DNA of 5,227 bases. Source: QQUD01 sp039029915 (GTDB lineage Bacteria; Chloroflexota; Anaerolineae; Promineifilales; Promineifilaceae). Below, piece after piece: positions 1 to 5,227 of the stretch. The stretch lies in contig JBCCFD010000518.1 of NCBI GenBank assembly GCA_039029915.1, positions 1 through 5,227 on the forward strand, read 5' to 3'. Numbering within the stretch: position 1 is the first letter of the stretch; each line of letters opens with the position of its first letter. Below the pieces are notes generated by a model, which saw nothing but the letters and a program-made list of their open reading frames with translations, ran no database searches and was not told the DNA's origin. The translations under genes and the position numbers were made by a program.

Positions 1-972
1 CTCTTCCTCTGTAAATTCAATGGGGCCAATTTCCTGCATGACATCATATTGCAAATCGGCGAGCGTGTGATTATTTAAAATACACGTAGAAGCCGCATCA
101 AAAATGATTTCAACTTCCGTTTCTGTCATCATCGCGGCACCGTGAGCCACTTTTTTAACCCGTTCGGTCACTTCATTTACATCTTTGGGTTTATGGGCGC
201 GAATGTAGTAGTAAACTTCAGCCCGATCTGGCACAATGTTTGGGGCTAATCCACCATCAGTAATCACGTAATGAAGGCGCACCTCATCTCTCACATGTTC
301 CCGTAAATAATTAACGCCGACATTCATTAGCTCAACTGCATCAAGGGCAGAGCGCCCCATGTGTGGTGAGACACCTGCATGCGCAGTACGGCCGTGAAAT
401 CGAAAGCGAAGTTTATTGACGCTGACGCAGCTTCCTTTTGAAGCAGAATTGGTATAGCCCGGATGGAAATTGAAGGCCGCATCAAGATCGTCAAATGCGC
501 CATCACGCGCCATAAATACTTTACCGCTGCCACCCTCTTCCGCAGGGCAGCCATAATAGCGAATGGTTCCTTTTGTGCCTGTTGCTTGTAGCCAATTTTT
601 TGCGGCAACGGCCGCTGCCAAACAGCCTGTGCCTAGCAAATTATGCCCGCAGCCGTGTCCATGCCCACCTTCGTTGACGGGAACGGCCGTTGGTTCTAAC
701 TTTTGCGATAATCCCGGCAAGGCATCATACTCGCCAGCAAAGCCAACAATTGGCCCATCTCCATTTGACCACTCGGCAATAAAGGCAGTCGATATCCCGC
801 CTGACCCCCAAGCGACAGAAAATCCAGCTTCCTCCAAATAATCGGCCTGTAGCTTTGACGCTTTAAACTCTTCCCATTTCACCTCAGGGTTTGCCCAAAT
901 TTCGTCGGCCATCTGGATAAATTGAGCTTTGTTTTGTTCAAGCCAGTTCACAACATCTTGTTTTGTTTGCAT
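1..972 (-). CDS. AbgB-like M20 family amidohydrolase, C-terminus beyond window
   Basis: This is a metal-dependent amidohydrolase most like AbgB, the B subunit of p-aminobenzoyl-glutamate hydrolase, a cytoplasmic enzyme that splits a folate breakdown product. I translated 324 codons with no stop. The family is about 480 residues, so roughly the last 150 are missing. Visible motifs are GEYDALPG (80-87), GHGCGHN (105-111, with metal-ligand Cys108 and His110), CPAEEGGSGK (142-151, with the catalytic and metal Glu pair 145/146), His170 in NFHPG, and GRTAHAG (194-200) opening the lid/dimerisation domain. The lid continues through SPHMGRSALDAVELM and NIVPDRAEVYYYIR. The start at 972 is fixed by a strong ribosome site and gives the usual short N-terminal helix. 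It follows the P450 gene on the same strand after 200 bp, so co-transcription is possible but unproven. AbgB normally pairs with AbgA, which is not in view. It could instead act on another acyl-amino acid; substrate is inferred only from similarity. Confidence 0.92.
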   Translation of the reverse strand, partial: MQTKQDVVNWLEQNKAQFIQMADEIWANPEVKWEEFKASKLQADYLEEAGFSVAWGSGGISTAFIAEWSNGDGPIVGFAGEYDALPGLSQKLEPTAVPVNEGGHGHGCGHNLLGTGCLAAAVAAKNWLQATGTKGTIRYYGCPAEEGGSGKVFMARDGAFDDLDAAFNFHPGYTNSASKGSCVSVNKLRFRFHGRTAHAGVSPHMGRSALDAVELMNVGVNYLREHVRDEVRLHYVITDGGLAPNIVPDRAEVYYYIRAHKPKDVNEVTERVKKVAHGAAMMTETEVEIIFDAASTCILNNHTLADLQYDVMQEIGPIEFTEEE

Positions 973-976
973 GGTT

Positions 977-982
977 CCTCCT
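977..982 (-). promoter_or_regulatory. Strong ribosome binding site of the amidohydrolase gene
   Basis: On the minus strand AGGAGG lies four bases (AACC) before the ATG at 972. It is the best Shine-Dalgarno sequence serving a full-length gene in the window, and it sets the start. Confidence 0.8.
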
Positions 983-987
983 GTGTA

Positions 988-1027
988 AATAGCTAGTCAG
1001 CGTGTCAGCAGTTCAGCTTGCCAGCTT
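988..1027. repeat. Degenerate 8-bp tandem repeat, five units
   Basis: Read on the plus strand the units are AATAGCTA, GTCAGCGT, GTCAGCAG, TTCAGCTT and GCCAGCTT, with AGC invariant at unit positions 4-6 and consensus GTCAGCNN. The array sits just upstream of the amidohydrolase ribosome site. It encodes nothing I can recognise. It resembles short tandem repeats found between genes in some bacterial genomes, but I cannot assign a family. Confidence 0.55.
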
Positions 1028-1040
1028 AAGACGGTGGAAA

Positions 1041-1055
1041 GCAACCTGGGGTTGC
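1041..1055. repeat. Small GC-rich hairpin, possible weak terminator of the P450 gene
   Basis: GCAACC (1041-1046) and GGTTGC (1050-1055) form a perfect 6-bp stem with a 3-base loop. On the minus strand the stem is followed by TTTCC, so it could be a weak terminator or attenuator between the P450 and amidohydrolase genes. The stem is short and the T run is only three bases, so this is uncertain. Confidence 0.3.
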
Positions 1056-1089
1056 CTGCCTCGCTCTAGCTCTTTCATTTATCTGCTAT

Positions 1090-1104
1090 TGCGCCACTAG
1101 CGCA
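1090..1104. repeat. Inverted repeat TGCGC-CACTA-GCGCA
   Basis: This is a perfect 5-bp inverted repeat with a 5-base spacer. On the minus strand it covers most of the orphan ATG at 1105 and the stop codon just after it. A hairpin here could hide that start, or the repeat may be part of a sequence that interrupted a former gene. Confidence 0.35.
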
Positions 1105-1116
1105 TGTTGTCTCCTT
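1097..1116 (-). other. Orphan Shine-Dalgarno and ATG with a two-codon ORF
   Basis: On the minus strand AAGGAG (1116-1111), a five-base spacer and ATG (1105-1103) make a near-ideal translation start. The frame then reads only Met-Arg before TAG (1099-1097). It lies 57 bases after the P450 stop. It may be the remnant of a lost gene between the P450 and the amidohydrolase, or a minimal ORF. Nothing protein-like follows in the other frames. Confidence 0.35.
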
Positions 1117-1172
1117 CGTAAATTGTTTGTCACCTCGTCAGCAAAAAACCATTCAATTTGTAAACTACGCGG

Positions 1173-2360
1173 CTATTGACCTGCATTCCGCCAGTTTGCC
1201 AGCACAGACTGCGGTTTTCGGAAGATAAGTCCCGTGGGTTTTATAATTTTGCCTGCTTTGGGTGCCAAATTTGGTAAGCGGATGAGCAGTTGTTTGACGG
1301 ATTCAATCGCTTCAAGCCGAGCTAAATGGATGCCAAGACAAACGTGTGGACCTTGGGCAAACGTGACGTGTTCTTTTAAGTTTGAGCGATAAGGGTCAAA
1401 TTCGTCCGGATTTTCAAACGTTTTAGGGTCGCGGTTTGCCCCTGCTAAAGAGATACGCACCAGCTCCCCTTCCCGAATATAGGCGTCGCCAAGCTGCACG
1501 TCTGCTGTGGTGTATCGATCAATGACGGTAGCCGCAGGCTCCATGCGCAGCGATTCTTCAATAACGGCGGGCATGATTGAGAGATCGGCTCGAACCGTTT
1601 CTAGTTGTTTGGGATTAGCCAGCAAATGATACAGCGCATTAGCAATCATACCTTCCGTTGTTTCAATCCCCCCAAACAAAAGGATGGCTGCATTGGATAT
1701 AATTTGCTCATCGGTGAGCCCTTGTGCCATCCCACTAGCGGCAGCCAATAAGCTACTGTCAGCGTCCCGTTTTAGGACCGGTAGCAGGTTCTCATTGAGG
1801 GCTTGATAGGCAGCTTTACCCTCTTTGCTTACTGGCTCACCGGCGCTGACTCGCGTGACCGCATCGACAATGGTATCGTACCAGCTCAACACATTTCTAA
1901 CGGGCGTTTCATCCATGCCCAAGGCTTCAATCATCGTCATCACAGAGATAGGTCCTGCAAAATCACGACGCAGCTCAGCCTCTTCCTGCGCGATAAAGCC
2001 GTCAATCAACCTGTTAATTTCTTGGATGACGTGATCGTTAAATCGGCGCTGAACTTCGCTTTTGCGAAACGGCCGTTTAAAGGGTGAGCGATGCTTTAAA
2101 TGGGACATGCCGTCAAGCGAGAGCATGCTTGGGCCAACAACCTGAGCAGTTGAGAAGCCAGGATGATCAACGGTATACGTCTTCGAATCTCGCATGACCT
2201 GAATACAAAGTGACCGATCGGTAATCAACCAAGCGTCAAGAGCAGGAATCCACGAAACCGGCTCCGACTCTCGCAATCTGTGCAGGATAGGATGAACATC
2301 ATTTTCAAGATCAGCAAGGGTAAGCCCCGCGCCAATGGGAAACTGTGTTGAATGTGTCAT
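1173..2360 (-). CDS. Cytochrome P450 (bacterial soluble class I type)
   Basis: This is a heme-thiolate monooxygenase of 395 residues, typical for soluble bacterial P450s, which take electrons from a ferredoxin and reductase. Visible landmarks are the C-helix pair His87/Arg91 (HLKHR), the I-helix oxygen-activation motif GGIETT (230-235, Glu in place of the commoner Asp), the ExxR of the K helix (Glu269, Arg272), ANRDP (308-312), and the heme-binding loop FAQGPHVCLG (334-343) with Cys341 as iron ligand. No membrane anchor is seen. The open frame extends to 2582, but the extra 74 codons run through a hairpin repeat (2411-2485), so I place the start at the ATG at 2360, which gives normal P450 length. 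The ribosome site there is poor: GGAG lies 15 bases upstream. No redox partner or biosynthetic gene adjoins it, so substrate and role are unknown. The P450 call is certain; the start is likely. Confidence 0.95.
   Translation of the reverse strand: MTHSTQFPIGAGLTLADLENDVHPILHRLRESEPVSWIPALDAWLITDRSLCIQVMRDSKTYTVDHPGFSTAQVVGPSMLSLDGMSHLKHRSPFKRPFRKSEVQRRFNDHVIQEINRLIDGFIAQEEAELRRDFAGPISVMTMIEALGMDETPVRNVLSWYDTIVDAVTRVSAGEPVSKEGKAAYQALNENLLPVLKRDADSSLLAAASGMAQGLTDEQIISNAAILLFGGIETTEGMIANALYHLLANPKQLETVRADLSIMPAVIEESLRMEPAATVIDRYTTADVQLGDAYIREGELVRISLAGANRDPKTFENPDEFDPYRSNLKEHVTFAQGPHVCLGIHLARLEAIESVKQLLIRLPNLAPKAGKIIKPTGLIFRKPQSVLANWRNAGQ
2067..2078. repeat. Iterated palindrome AAACGGCCGTTT (inside the P450 gene)
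   Basis: This is a perfect 12-bp palindrome and one of seven exact ACGGCCGT sites in the window. Here it is read in the phase CGG-CCG, giving Arg-Pro (KRPF, P450 residues 95-98). Confidence 0.7.
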
Positions 2361-2379
2361 TGTCGGATCATACTTCTCC
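2357..2379 (-). promoter_or_regulatory. Four-codon leader ORF overlapping the P450 start
   Basis: On the minus strand GGAG (2379-2376) lies four bases before an ATG at 2371. That frame reads Met-Ile-Arg-Gln and stops at TGA 2359-2357, overlapping the P450 ATG as ATGA. The spacing suits the mini-ORF better than the P450 start. Ribosomes ending there could restart on the P450 by translational coupling. The layout is seen in the sequence; the function is inferred. Confidence 0.35.
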
Positions 2380-2410
2380 AAATAACAGGAAGCAAAATCA
2401 AAGCAATAGG

Positions 2411-2485
2411 ACTTACGCAAATAGCGGTCACTGAGCCTATCGAAGTGACTTGCTTTACCCTTCGACAGACTCAGGGTGCGTAAGT
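2411..2485. repeat. 75-bp hairpin element with terminal inverted repeats (MITE/REP-like)
   Basis: The ends are perfect 9-bp inverted repeats, ACTTACGCA (2411-2419) and TGCGTAAGT (2477-2485); extending to 2408 and 2488 gives 11 of 12 matched. Inside, 2429-2447 and 2458-2476 are inverted copies of each other at 15 of 19 positions, joined by a 10-base loop (2448-2457). The left arm has a 9-base insert (2420-2428). The whole unit can fold as one long hairpin. The CCCTTCGACAGACTCAGGG core is the widespread kind that yields spurious peptides such as LSLSKG and FDRLSDR when translated. The element separates the divergent P450 and VanZ-like genes. It has no transposase, so if mobile it must be moved in trans. 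Confidence 0.75.
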
Positions 2486-2501
2486 TCTGAGCAAAAAAGG
2501 A

Positions 2502-2530
2502 TTGGTGGCGTGCCGTTTGGTGTGTAAAAT
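2502..2530 (+). promoter_or_regulatory. Candidate sigma-70 type promoter for the VanZ-like/GNAT pair
   Basis: TTGGTG (2502-2507, three of six to consensus), a 17-bp spacer and TAAAAT (2525-2530, five of six) would start transcription near 2537, at the first ATG. The mRNA would then be leaderless or have a very short leader. This is consistent with the lack of a usable ribosome site, but the -35 is weak. Confidence 0.3.
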
Positions 2531-2536
2531 GATGGA

Positions 2537-2971
2537 ATGGGATTTGAGAGGATGGGTTCAACTCAGAATTTGCGTTTAGCAAAGCAAGGCGTTTTTTTTA
2601 TTTATGCCATTGTGATTATTCTTCTATCTCTTTTACCTACCGAGCCTGAAATCAAGGTGGTGGGTTGGGATAAGATTGGCCATTTCAGCGCCTATTTGGT
2701 GATGAGCCTGCTTGGACTGTTAACTTTTTCCTCAAAAAACGGCCGTATTTCTATCCTCGTCGTCATCATCAGTTTAGGCTTTATTTTAGAATGGTTACAG
2801 GGGTTTGTTCCTGGACGAGACACCTCTTTAATCGATGGTCTGGCTAATAGTCTAGGTGTTTTGCTGGGAACAGCTTTATTTTTCTTGTTTCAAAACCAGT
2901 TCAACGCGCTCTATCGCTGGTTTTGGGCAAAATTTTCGAGTTTGGTAAACAATGAACGAACACAAAAATGA
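2537..2971 (+). CDS. VanZ-like family membrane protein
   Basis: This is a small integral membrane protein of 144 residues with four predicted hydrophobic helices at about 19-33, 48-64, 71-91 and 98-118. It carries the VanZ-family polar signature: Asp45-Lys46-x-x-His49 at the start of helix 2, Glu85-x-x-Gln88 in helix 3, Arg94-Asp95 in the loop, and Asp100-x-x-Ala-Asn104-x-x-Gly107 in helix 4. VanZ itself gives low-level teicoplanin resistance, but most small stand-alone homologues have no known role, so I do not claim resistance. The C-terminal tail is basic and probably cytoplasmic. The start is uncertain: ATG 2537 and in-frame ATG 2552 both lack a well-spaced ribosome site, GAGAGG being directly against 2552. 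The last 20 bases overlap the acetyltransferase gene, implying one transcript. Confidence 0.85.
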   Translation: MGFERMGSTQNLRLAKQGVFFIYAIVIILLSLLPTEPEIKVVGWDKIGHFSAYLVMSLLGLLTFSSKNGRISILVVIISLGFILEWLQGFVPGRDTSLIDGLANSLGVLLGTALFFLFQNQFNALYRWFWAKFSSLVNNERTQK

Positions 2972-3656
2972 ATATGATCAACCGATAGGGTTTCCACTGA
3001 CGGATTGGCAACCGCGCCAGCATCCACCAAAGGTACCGCTGACGGGTCACTTCTGCGCTATGGAACCGATTAGCTTTGAAAAACACGGTCGTTCCCTTTT
3101 TGAAGCGAATTTGGAAGCTGAAAACGGCCGTTTTTGGACCTACCTCCCCTATGGCCCTTTCACCGATTTAGATGCCTATCGGAAATGGCTTGAACAAACC
3201 TGCTTGGGGAATGATCCTCAATTCTATGCGGTTATCTCGAAACAAAGTGGGAAAGCGATTGGGGTGGCTAGCTATCTGCGTATTGAGCCAAAAGTAGGTG
3301 TCATTGAAGTCGGGCACATTAACTTTGCCCCACCGCTGCAGCGGACACCAGCCGCTACGGAAGCGATGTTTTTAATGATGAAAAACGTCTTTGACACCCT
3401 CGGTTATCGACGGTACGAATGGAAATGTGATAACCTCAATGAACCCTCCAAAAAAGCTGCCTTGCGGCTCGGCTTTAAACCAGAAGGGATCTTTCGGCAG
3501 GCCACAATGTACAAAGGACGTAACCGCGACACCGCCTGGTTTTCAATTTTAGAAAACGAATGGCCAAAGTTGAAAACGGCTTTCACAGAGTGGCTTAATC
3601 CAACTAATTTTGATGAAAATGGGAATCAGATAAAGCGACTGCAATCTTTTCGTTGA
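2952..3656 (+). CDS. GNAT family N-acetyltransferase (RimJ/RimL-type)
   Basis: This is a cytoplasmic acetyl-CoA-dependent acetyltransferase of 234 residues, in the group related to ribosomal-protein acetyltransferases (COG1670-like). The N-terminal 30 residues are a Pro-rich lead-in. The GNAT fold then runs from about 35 to 205: the central strand GVIEVGHINFAP (116-127), the acetyl-CoA loop region QRTPAATEAMFLMM (130-143), YEWKCDNLNEPSKKAALRLGF (155-175, the Asn-x-x-Ser plus hydrophobic helix of motif B), and FRQATMYKGRNRDTAWFSI (181-199). The loop lacks the textbook Q/R-x-x-G-x-G/A form; Pro133-Ala134-Ala135 replace the glycines, which I recall as normal for this subfamily. The substrate is unknown. 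The gene starts inside the VanZ-like gene in another frame with only a weak ribosome site, so it probably depends on translational coupling. I have no evidence that the pair acts together biochemically. Confidence 0.9.
   Translation: MNEHKNEYDQPIGFPLTDWQPRQHPPKVPLTGHFCAMEPISFEKHGRSLFEANLEAENGRFWTYLPYGPFTDLDAYRKWLEQTCLGNDPQFYAVISKQSGKAIGVASYLRIEPKVGVIEVGHINFAPPLQRTPAATEAMFLMMKNVFDTLGYRRYEWKCDNLNEPSKKAALRLGFKPEGIFRQATMYKGRNRDTAWFSILENEWPKLKTAFTEWLNPTNFDENGNQIKRLQSFR
3121..3134. repeat. Iterated palindrome, longest copy (14 bp, inside the GNAT gene)
   Basis: AAAACGGCCGTTTT is the longest perfect copy. It is read as AAC-GGC-CGT, giving Asn-Gly-Arg (GNAT residues 58-60), a different codon phase from the P450 copy. 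Confidence 0.7.
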
Positions 3657-3681
3657 CAGTTAACGGTGACTTACGAGGCCT

Positions 3682-3713
3682 TGAGCTTGATAAGGCAGAT
3701 TTTAGCAAGCTCA
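3682..3713. repeat. Inverted repeat between convergent genes
   Basis: TGAGCTTG (3682-3689) and CAAGCTCA (3706-3713) are a perfect 8-bp inverted repeat with a 16-base loop, in the 80-bp gap between the GNAT and PH-domain stop codons. It could serve as a two-way transcription end, but no T run follows on either strand. Nearby GACTTACG (3668-3675) and CCTTGAGCTTGATAAGG (3679-3695) resemble parts of the 75-bp hairpin element, so this may be a decayed copy. Confidence 0.35.
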
Positions 3714-3736
3714 GAACAGAATAGAACGGCGAAACA

Positions 3737-4117
3737 TTAGCCCATAACATAGTAAGCGAGCGTTTTTTGCAAGCTTACAATATCTATACCCCGCTTAAGC
3801 GTTTTTGAGATAGTCGGTTCAGGCCGATTAGAAATCCAAATTTTTAGCTCAGCATCCATATCAAATCGACCAGCCGTTTCTACCGAAAAATATTTAATTG
3901 ACTTATAGGGGACGGACTTATACTCCACTTTTTTACCAGTATACCCTTGTTTATCAACCAAGATCATTCGCTTGTTCGTGAAAACAAAGAGGTCGCGAAT
4001 GACTCGGAATGCGGCTTGTACCGTTTCATTTGGCACGAGCACGTCTACCAACTCTTTTTGTATTTTATCGTTATCAACCGTTGAAGCATTACCCAAAATG
4101 CCAGAAATTAAACCCAT
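3737..4117 (-). CDS. Bacterial PH domain protein (bPH_1/YvbH-like)
   Basis: This is a 126-residue protein that is almost entirely one bacterial pleckstrin-homology domain of the type formerly called DUF1696, as in Bacillus YvbH. Signature stretches are RDLFVFTNKRMILVDKQGYTG (41-61), SVPYKSI (68-74) and VETAGRFDMDAELKIW (79-94), with a basic KTLKRG turn (105-110) and a C-terminal helix. There is no signal peptide or convincing membrane helix, although the first ten residues are mildly hydrophobic. Members form ring-like oligomers in known structures; their cellular role is poorly defined, and stress or membrane association is only suggested. The start at 4117 has AAAGGA about 12 bases upstream, a long but tolerable spacing. 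It is a single gene, divergent from the hydrolase and convergent with the GNAT gene. Confidence 0.9.
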   Translation of the reverse strand: MGLISGILGNASTVDNDKIQKELVDVLVPNETVQAAFRVIRDLFVFTNKRMILVDKQGYTGKKVEYKSVPYKSIKYFSVETAGRFDMDAELKIWISNRPEPTISKTLKRGIDIVSLQKTLAYYVMG

Positions 4118-4150
4118 TACTCAATTAAATCCTTTTGTGATGTTTTGCTC

Positions 4151-4180
4151 ATTGTACAAAGAATAAGGCCAACTCATCAA
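4151..4180 (-). promoter_or_regulatory. Candidate promoter of the PH-domain gene
   Basis: On the minus strand TTGATG (4180-4175, four of six), an 18-bp spacer and TACAAT (4156-4151, five of six) would start transcription near 4144, leaving a leader of about 27 bases that includes the AAAGGA ribosome site. I found no equally good promoter for the hydrolase on the other strand, where TAATAT at 4205-4210 lacks a -35 box. Confidence 0.4.
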
Positions 4181-4269
4181 TACACGATCTTGCTTTATGC
4201 TGGCTAATATTCAACCTACAGTACGCAATTGGACGGATTCTGTTTCAATAATGCTCTGATTGGCATAAA

Positions 4270-5088
4270 ATGATAGCTATGAACGGCACGGTCATTCGAT
4301 ACCCTCACTTTAAATCTAACTTTGTTAATCCTAGGCATGTAGAAGTTTGGTTACCATCAGGCTATTCAGAAGGAAAATACTACCCTGTCTTATACATGCA
4401 TGATGGGCAAAATCTGTTTTTTGAAAACGATGCCTATGCGGGGATTACGTGGCAAATTGATCCTGTTTTATCCAATTTAATTCAGACCAAAAAGGTGCCG
4501 TCTACAATTGTGGTGGGCATTTGGAATGATGGTGACCGTCGCTATGCCGATTATTTGCCACAACGGCCGTTTACTGAGCTATCCGACCGTGAAAAAGCCA
4601 ATATCACCCCCTACTTGAACGGCAATCCTGTCCAGTCAGACAGCTACCTCAAATTTTTAGTCAGTGAGCTCAAACCATTTATTGACCAAACTTACCCCAC
4701 GCTTTCAGAAAGAGCGCATACAAAAATTATGGGGTCAAGTATGGGCGGACTTATCTCAGCGTATGCGGTTTGCGAATACCCAGATGTTTTTTCAGGAGCT
4801 GGCTGTGTGTCAACCAACTGGATTTCATTGCCAGCAGTCATGGCAAGGTATATGGAAGAAAAGCTGCCTAAGCCTCAACACCATCGCTTTTATTTTGATT
4901 ACGGCACATTGGGTCTTGATGCGTTCTATGAACCGCATCAAATGCAGGTTGACAAAGTCATGGAATCTATTGGCTATACGCAAAGCGAGGATTGGGTCAC
5001 TCGAAAATTTGAAGGGGCAGACCACAACGAAGCGGCTTGGCAGGAACGTGTTCATATCCCCCTCGAATTCTTATTAAAAATGAATTGA
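4270..5088 (+). CDS. Alpha/beta hydrolase, putative esterase (esterase D/Fes-like)
   Basis: This is a 272-residue serine hydrolase of the putative-esterase family (PF00756-like), whose members cleave esters of carbohydrates, siderophores or small thiol conjugates. The strand-turn motif YMHDGQNLFF (42-51) is diagnostic of the subgroup. The nucleophile is Ser157 in GSSMGG (155-160), and the catalytic His is probably His252 in GADHNEAAW. The acid is likely Asp210 or Asp217 in YFDYGTLGLD. No signal peptide is seen, so it is probably cytoplasmic. It is shorter than secreted multi-domain relatives and appears complete without a carbohydrate-binding domain. ATG 4270 and in-frame ATG 4279 are both possible starts; neither has a clear ribosome site. 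It has no partner gene on its strand in the window. The true substrate cannot be read from the sequence. Confidence 0.9.
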   Translation: MIAMNGTVIRYPHFKSNFVNPRHVEVWLPSGYSEGKYYPVLYMHDGQNLFFENDAYAGITWQIDPVLSNLIQTKKVPSTIVVGIWNDGDRRYADYLPQRPFTELSDREKANITPYLNGNPVQSDSYLKFLVSELKPFIDQTYPTLSERAHTKIMGSSMGGLISAYAVCEYPDVFSGAGCVSTNWISLPAVMARYMEEKLPKPQHHRFYFDYGTLGLDAFYEPHQMQVDKVMESIGYTQSEDWVTRKFEGADHNEAAWQERVHIPLEFLLKMN

Positions 5089-5129
5089 TTACAGGAGTTT
5101 CTGCAAGTCATGTAAAACGAGGTTCCTGC

Positions 5130-5147
5130 TTACAATAACGGTTGTAA
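5130..5147. repeat. Short AT-rich inverted repeat after the hydrolase
   Basis: TTACAA (5130-5135) and TTGTAA (5142-5147) form a 6-bp stem with a 6-base loop, 41 bases past the hydrolase stop. It is weak and has no T run; it could be a modest transcription end or a protein-binding site. Confidence 0.2.
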
Positions 5148-5159
5148 ACTTCGGAGTAC

Positions 5160-5227
5160 TTAAGCCTGCTTTTGTTTAGAAACGGCCGTTTTTCGCAAAT
5201 GATTCGCCCAGGTAATGCCAATCACCC
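5160..5227 (-). CDS. Possible C-terminal end of a minus-strand gene
   Basis: Reading in from the right edge on the minus strand, one frame gives 21 residues, VIGITWANHLRKTAVSKQKQA, ending at TAA (5162-5160). A hydrophobic stretch followed by a short basic tail is what the last membrane helix and cytoplasmic end of a transporter often look like, but this is too short to assign. A second frame is also open, for 16 codons to TAA at 5179-5177, so coding is only a suggestion. Confidence 0.3.
   Translation of the reverse strand, partial: VIGITWANHLRKTAVSKQKQA
5180..5191. repeat. Iterated palindrome AAACGGCCGTTT (right end)
   Basis: This copy is probably outside any well-supported gene. The other exact 8-bp sites are at 388-395, 683-690, 2739-2746 and 4563-4570; a seven-of-eight copy is at 608-615. 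Confidence 0.7.

Noticed and set aside
563..841. Plus-strand open frame of 92 codons, and a minus-strand frame at 327-608.
   Set aside because: Both are shadows of the amidohydrolase, whose catalytic motifs are in the continuous minus-strand frame from 972 to the window edge.
1803..2087. Plus-strand frames within the P450 gene.
   Set aside because: They are antisense to well-conserved P450 sequence and have no recognisable domain.
1..2360. P450 plus amidohydrolase as a natural-product or catabolic cluster.
   Set aside because: No redox partner, synthase, transporter or regulator accompanies them, and 200 bp with repeats separates the two genes.
2361..2582. A 74-residue N-terminal extension of the P450 reading frame.
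   Set aside because: It runs through the 75-bp inverted-repeat element and gives the typical spurious peptide LSLSKG...FDRLSDR. The ATG at 2360 gives the normal 395-residue P450.
2537..2971. Reading the VanZ-like gene as glycopeptide resistance.
   Set aside because: No vanHAX or regulator genes are present, and most stand-alone VanZ-like proteins are not resistance factors.
4664..5077. Plus-strand 137-codon frame inside the hydrolase, and a minus-strand frame at 4825-5055.
   Set aside because: The hydrolase frame carries HDGQNLF and GSSMGG; the alternatives have no family features.

Overview
The window looks like chromosomal DNA from a moderate-GC bacterium. It carries short intergenic repeats and a strongly over-represented palindrome, ACGGCCGT. 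A filamentous Chloroflexota-type genome is my best guess, because a hairpin element here contains a TTCGACA...CTCAGG core of a kind I associate with such genomes. That is a weak inference: no rRNA or other phylogenetic marker is present.

Layout. Positions 1-972 (minus) hold the N-terminal two thirds of an AbgB-like M20 amidohydrolase, cut by the window edge. Positions 973-1172 are non-coding, with a degenerate 8-bp tandem array, two small hairpins, and an orphan Shine-Dalgarno plus ATG that stops after two codons. Positions 1173-2360 (minus) hold a complete cytochrome P450. Its open frame runs upstream to 2582, but that extension passes through a 75-bp hairpin (MITE/REP-like) element at 2411-2485 and is not protein. 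On the plus strand, 2537-2971 encodes a VanZ-like four-helix membrane protein and overlaps by 20 bp a GNAT acetyltransferase (2952-3656). A bacterial PH-domain protein (3737-4117, minus) converges on it. From a divergent intergenic region, an esterase-D-like alpha/beta hydrolase (4270-5088, plus) reads away. The last bases may hold the 3' end of another minus-strand gene.

The genes do not form an obvious shared pathway. The P450 has no ferredoxin or reductase beside it. The only firm transcriptional unit is the overlapping VanZ-like/GNAT pair; the P450 and amidohydrolase might be co-transcribed. I see no defence, CRISPR, toxin-antitoxin or biosynthetic-cluster logic. The most notable signal is at DNA level: seven exact copies of ACGGCCGT (about 0.08 expected at equal base frequencies), read in all three codon phases. 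This behaves like a HIP1-type highly iterated palindrome.
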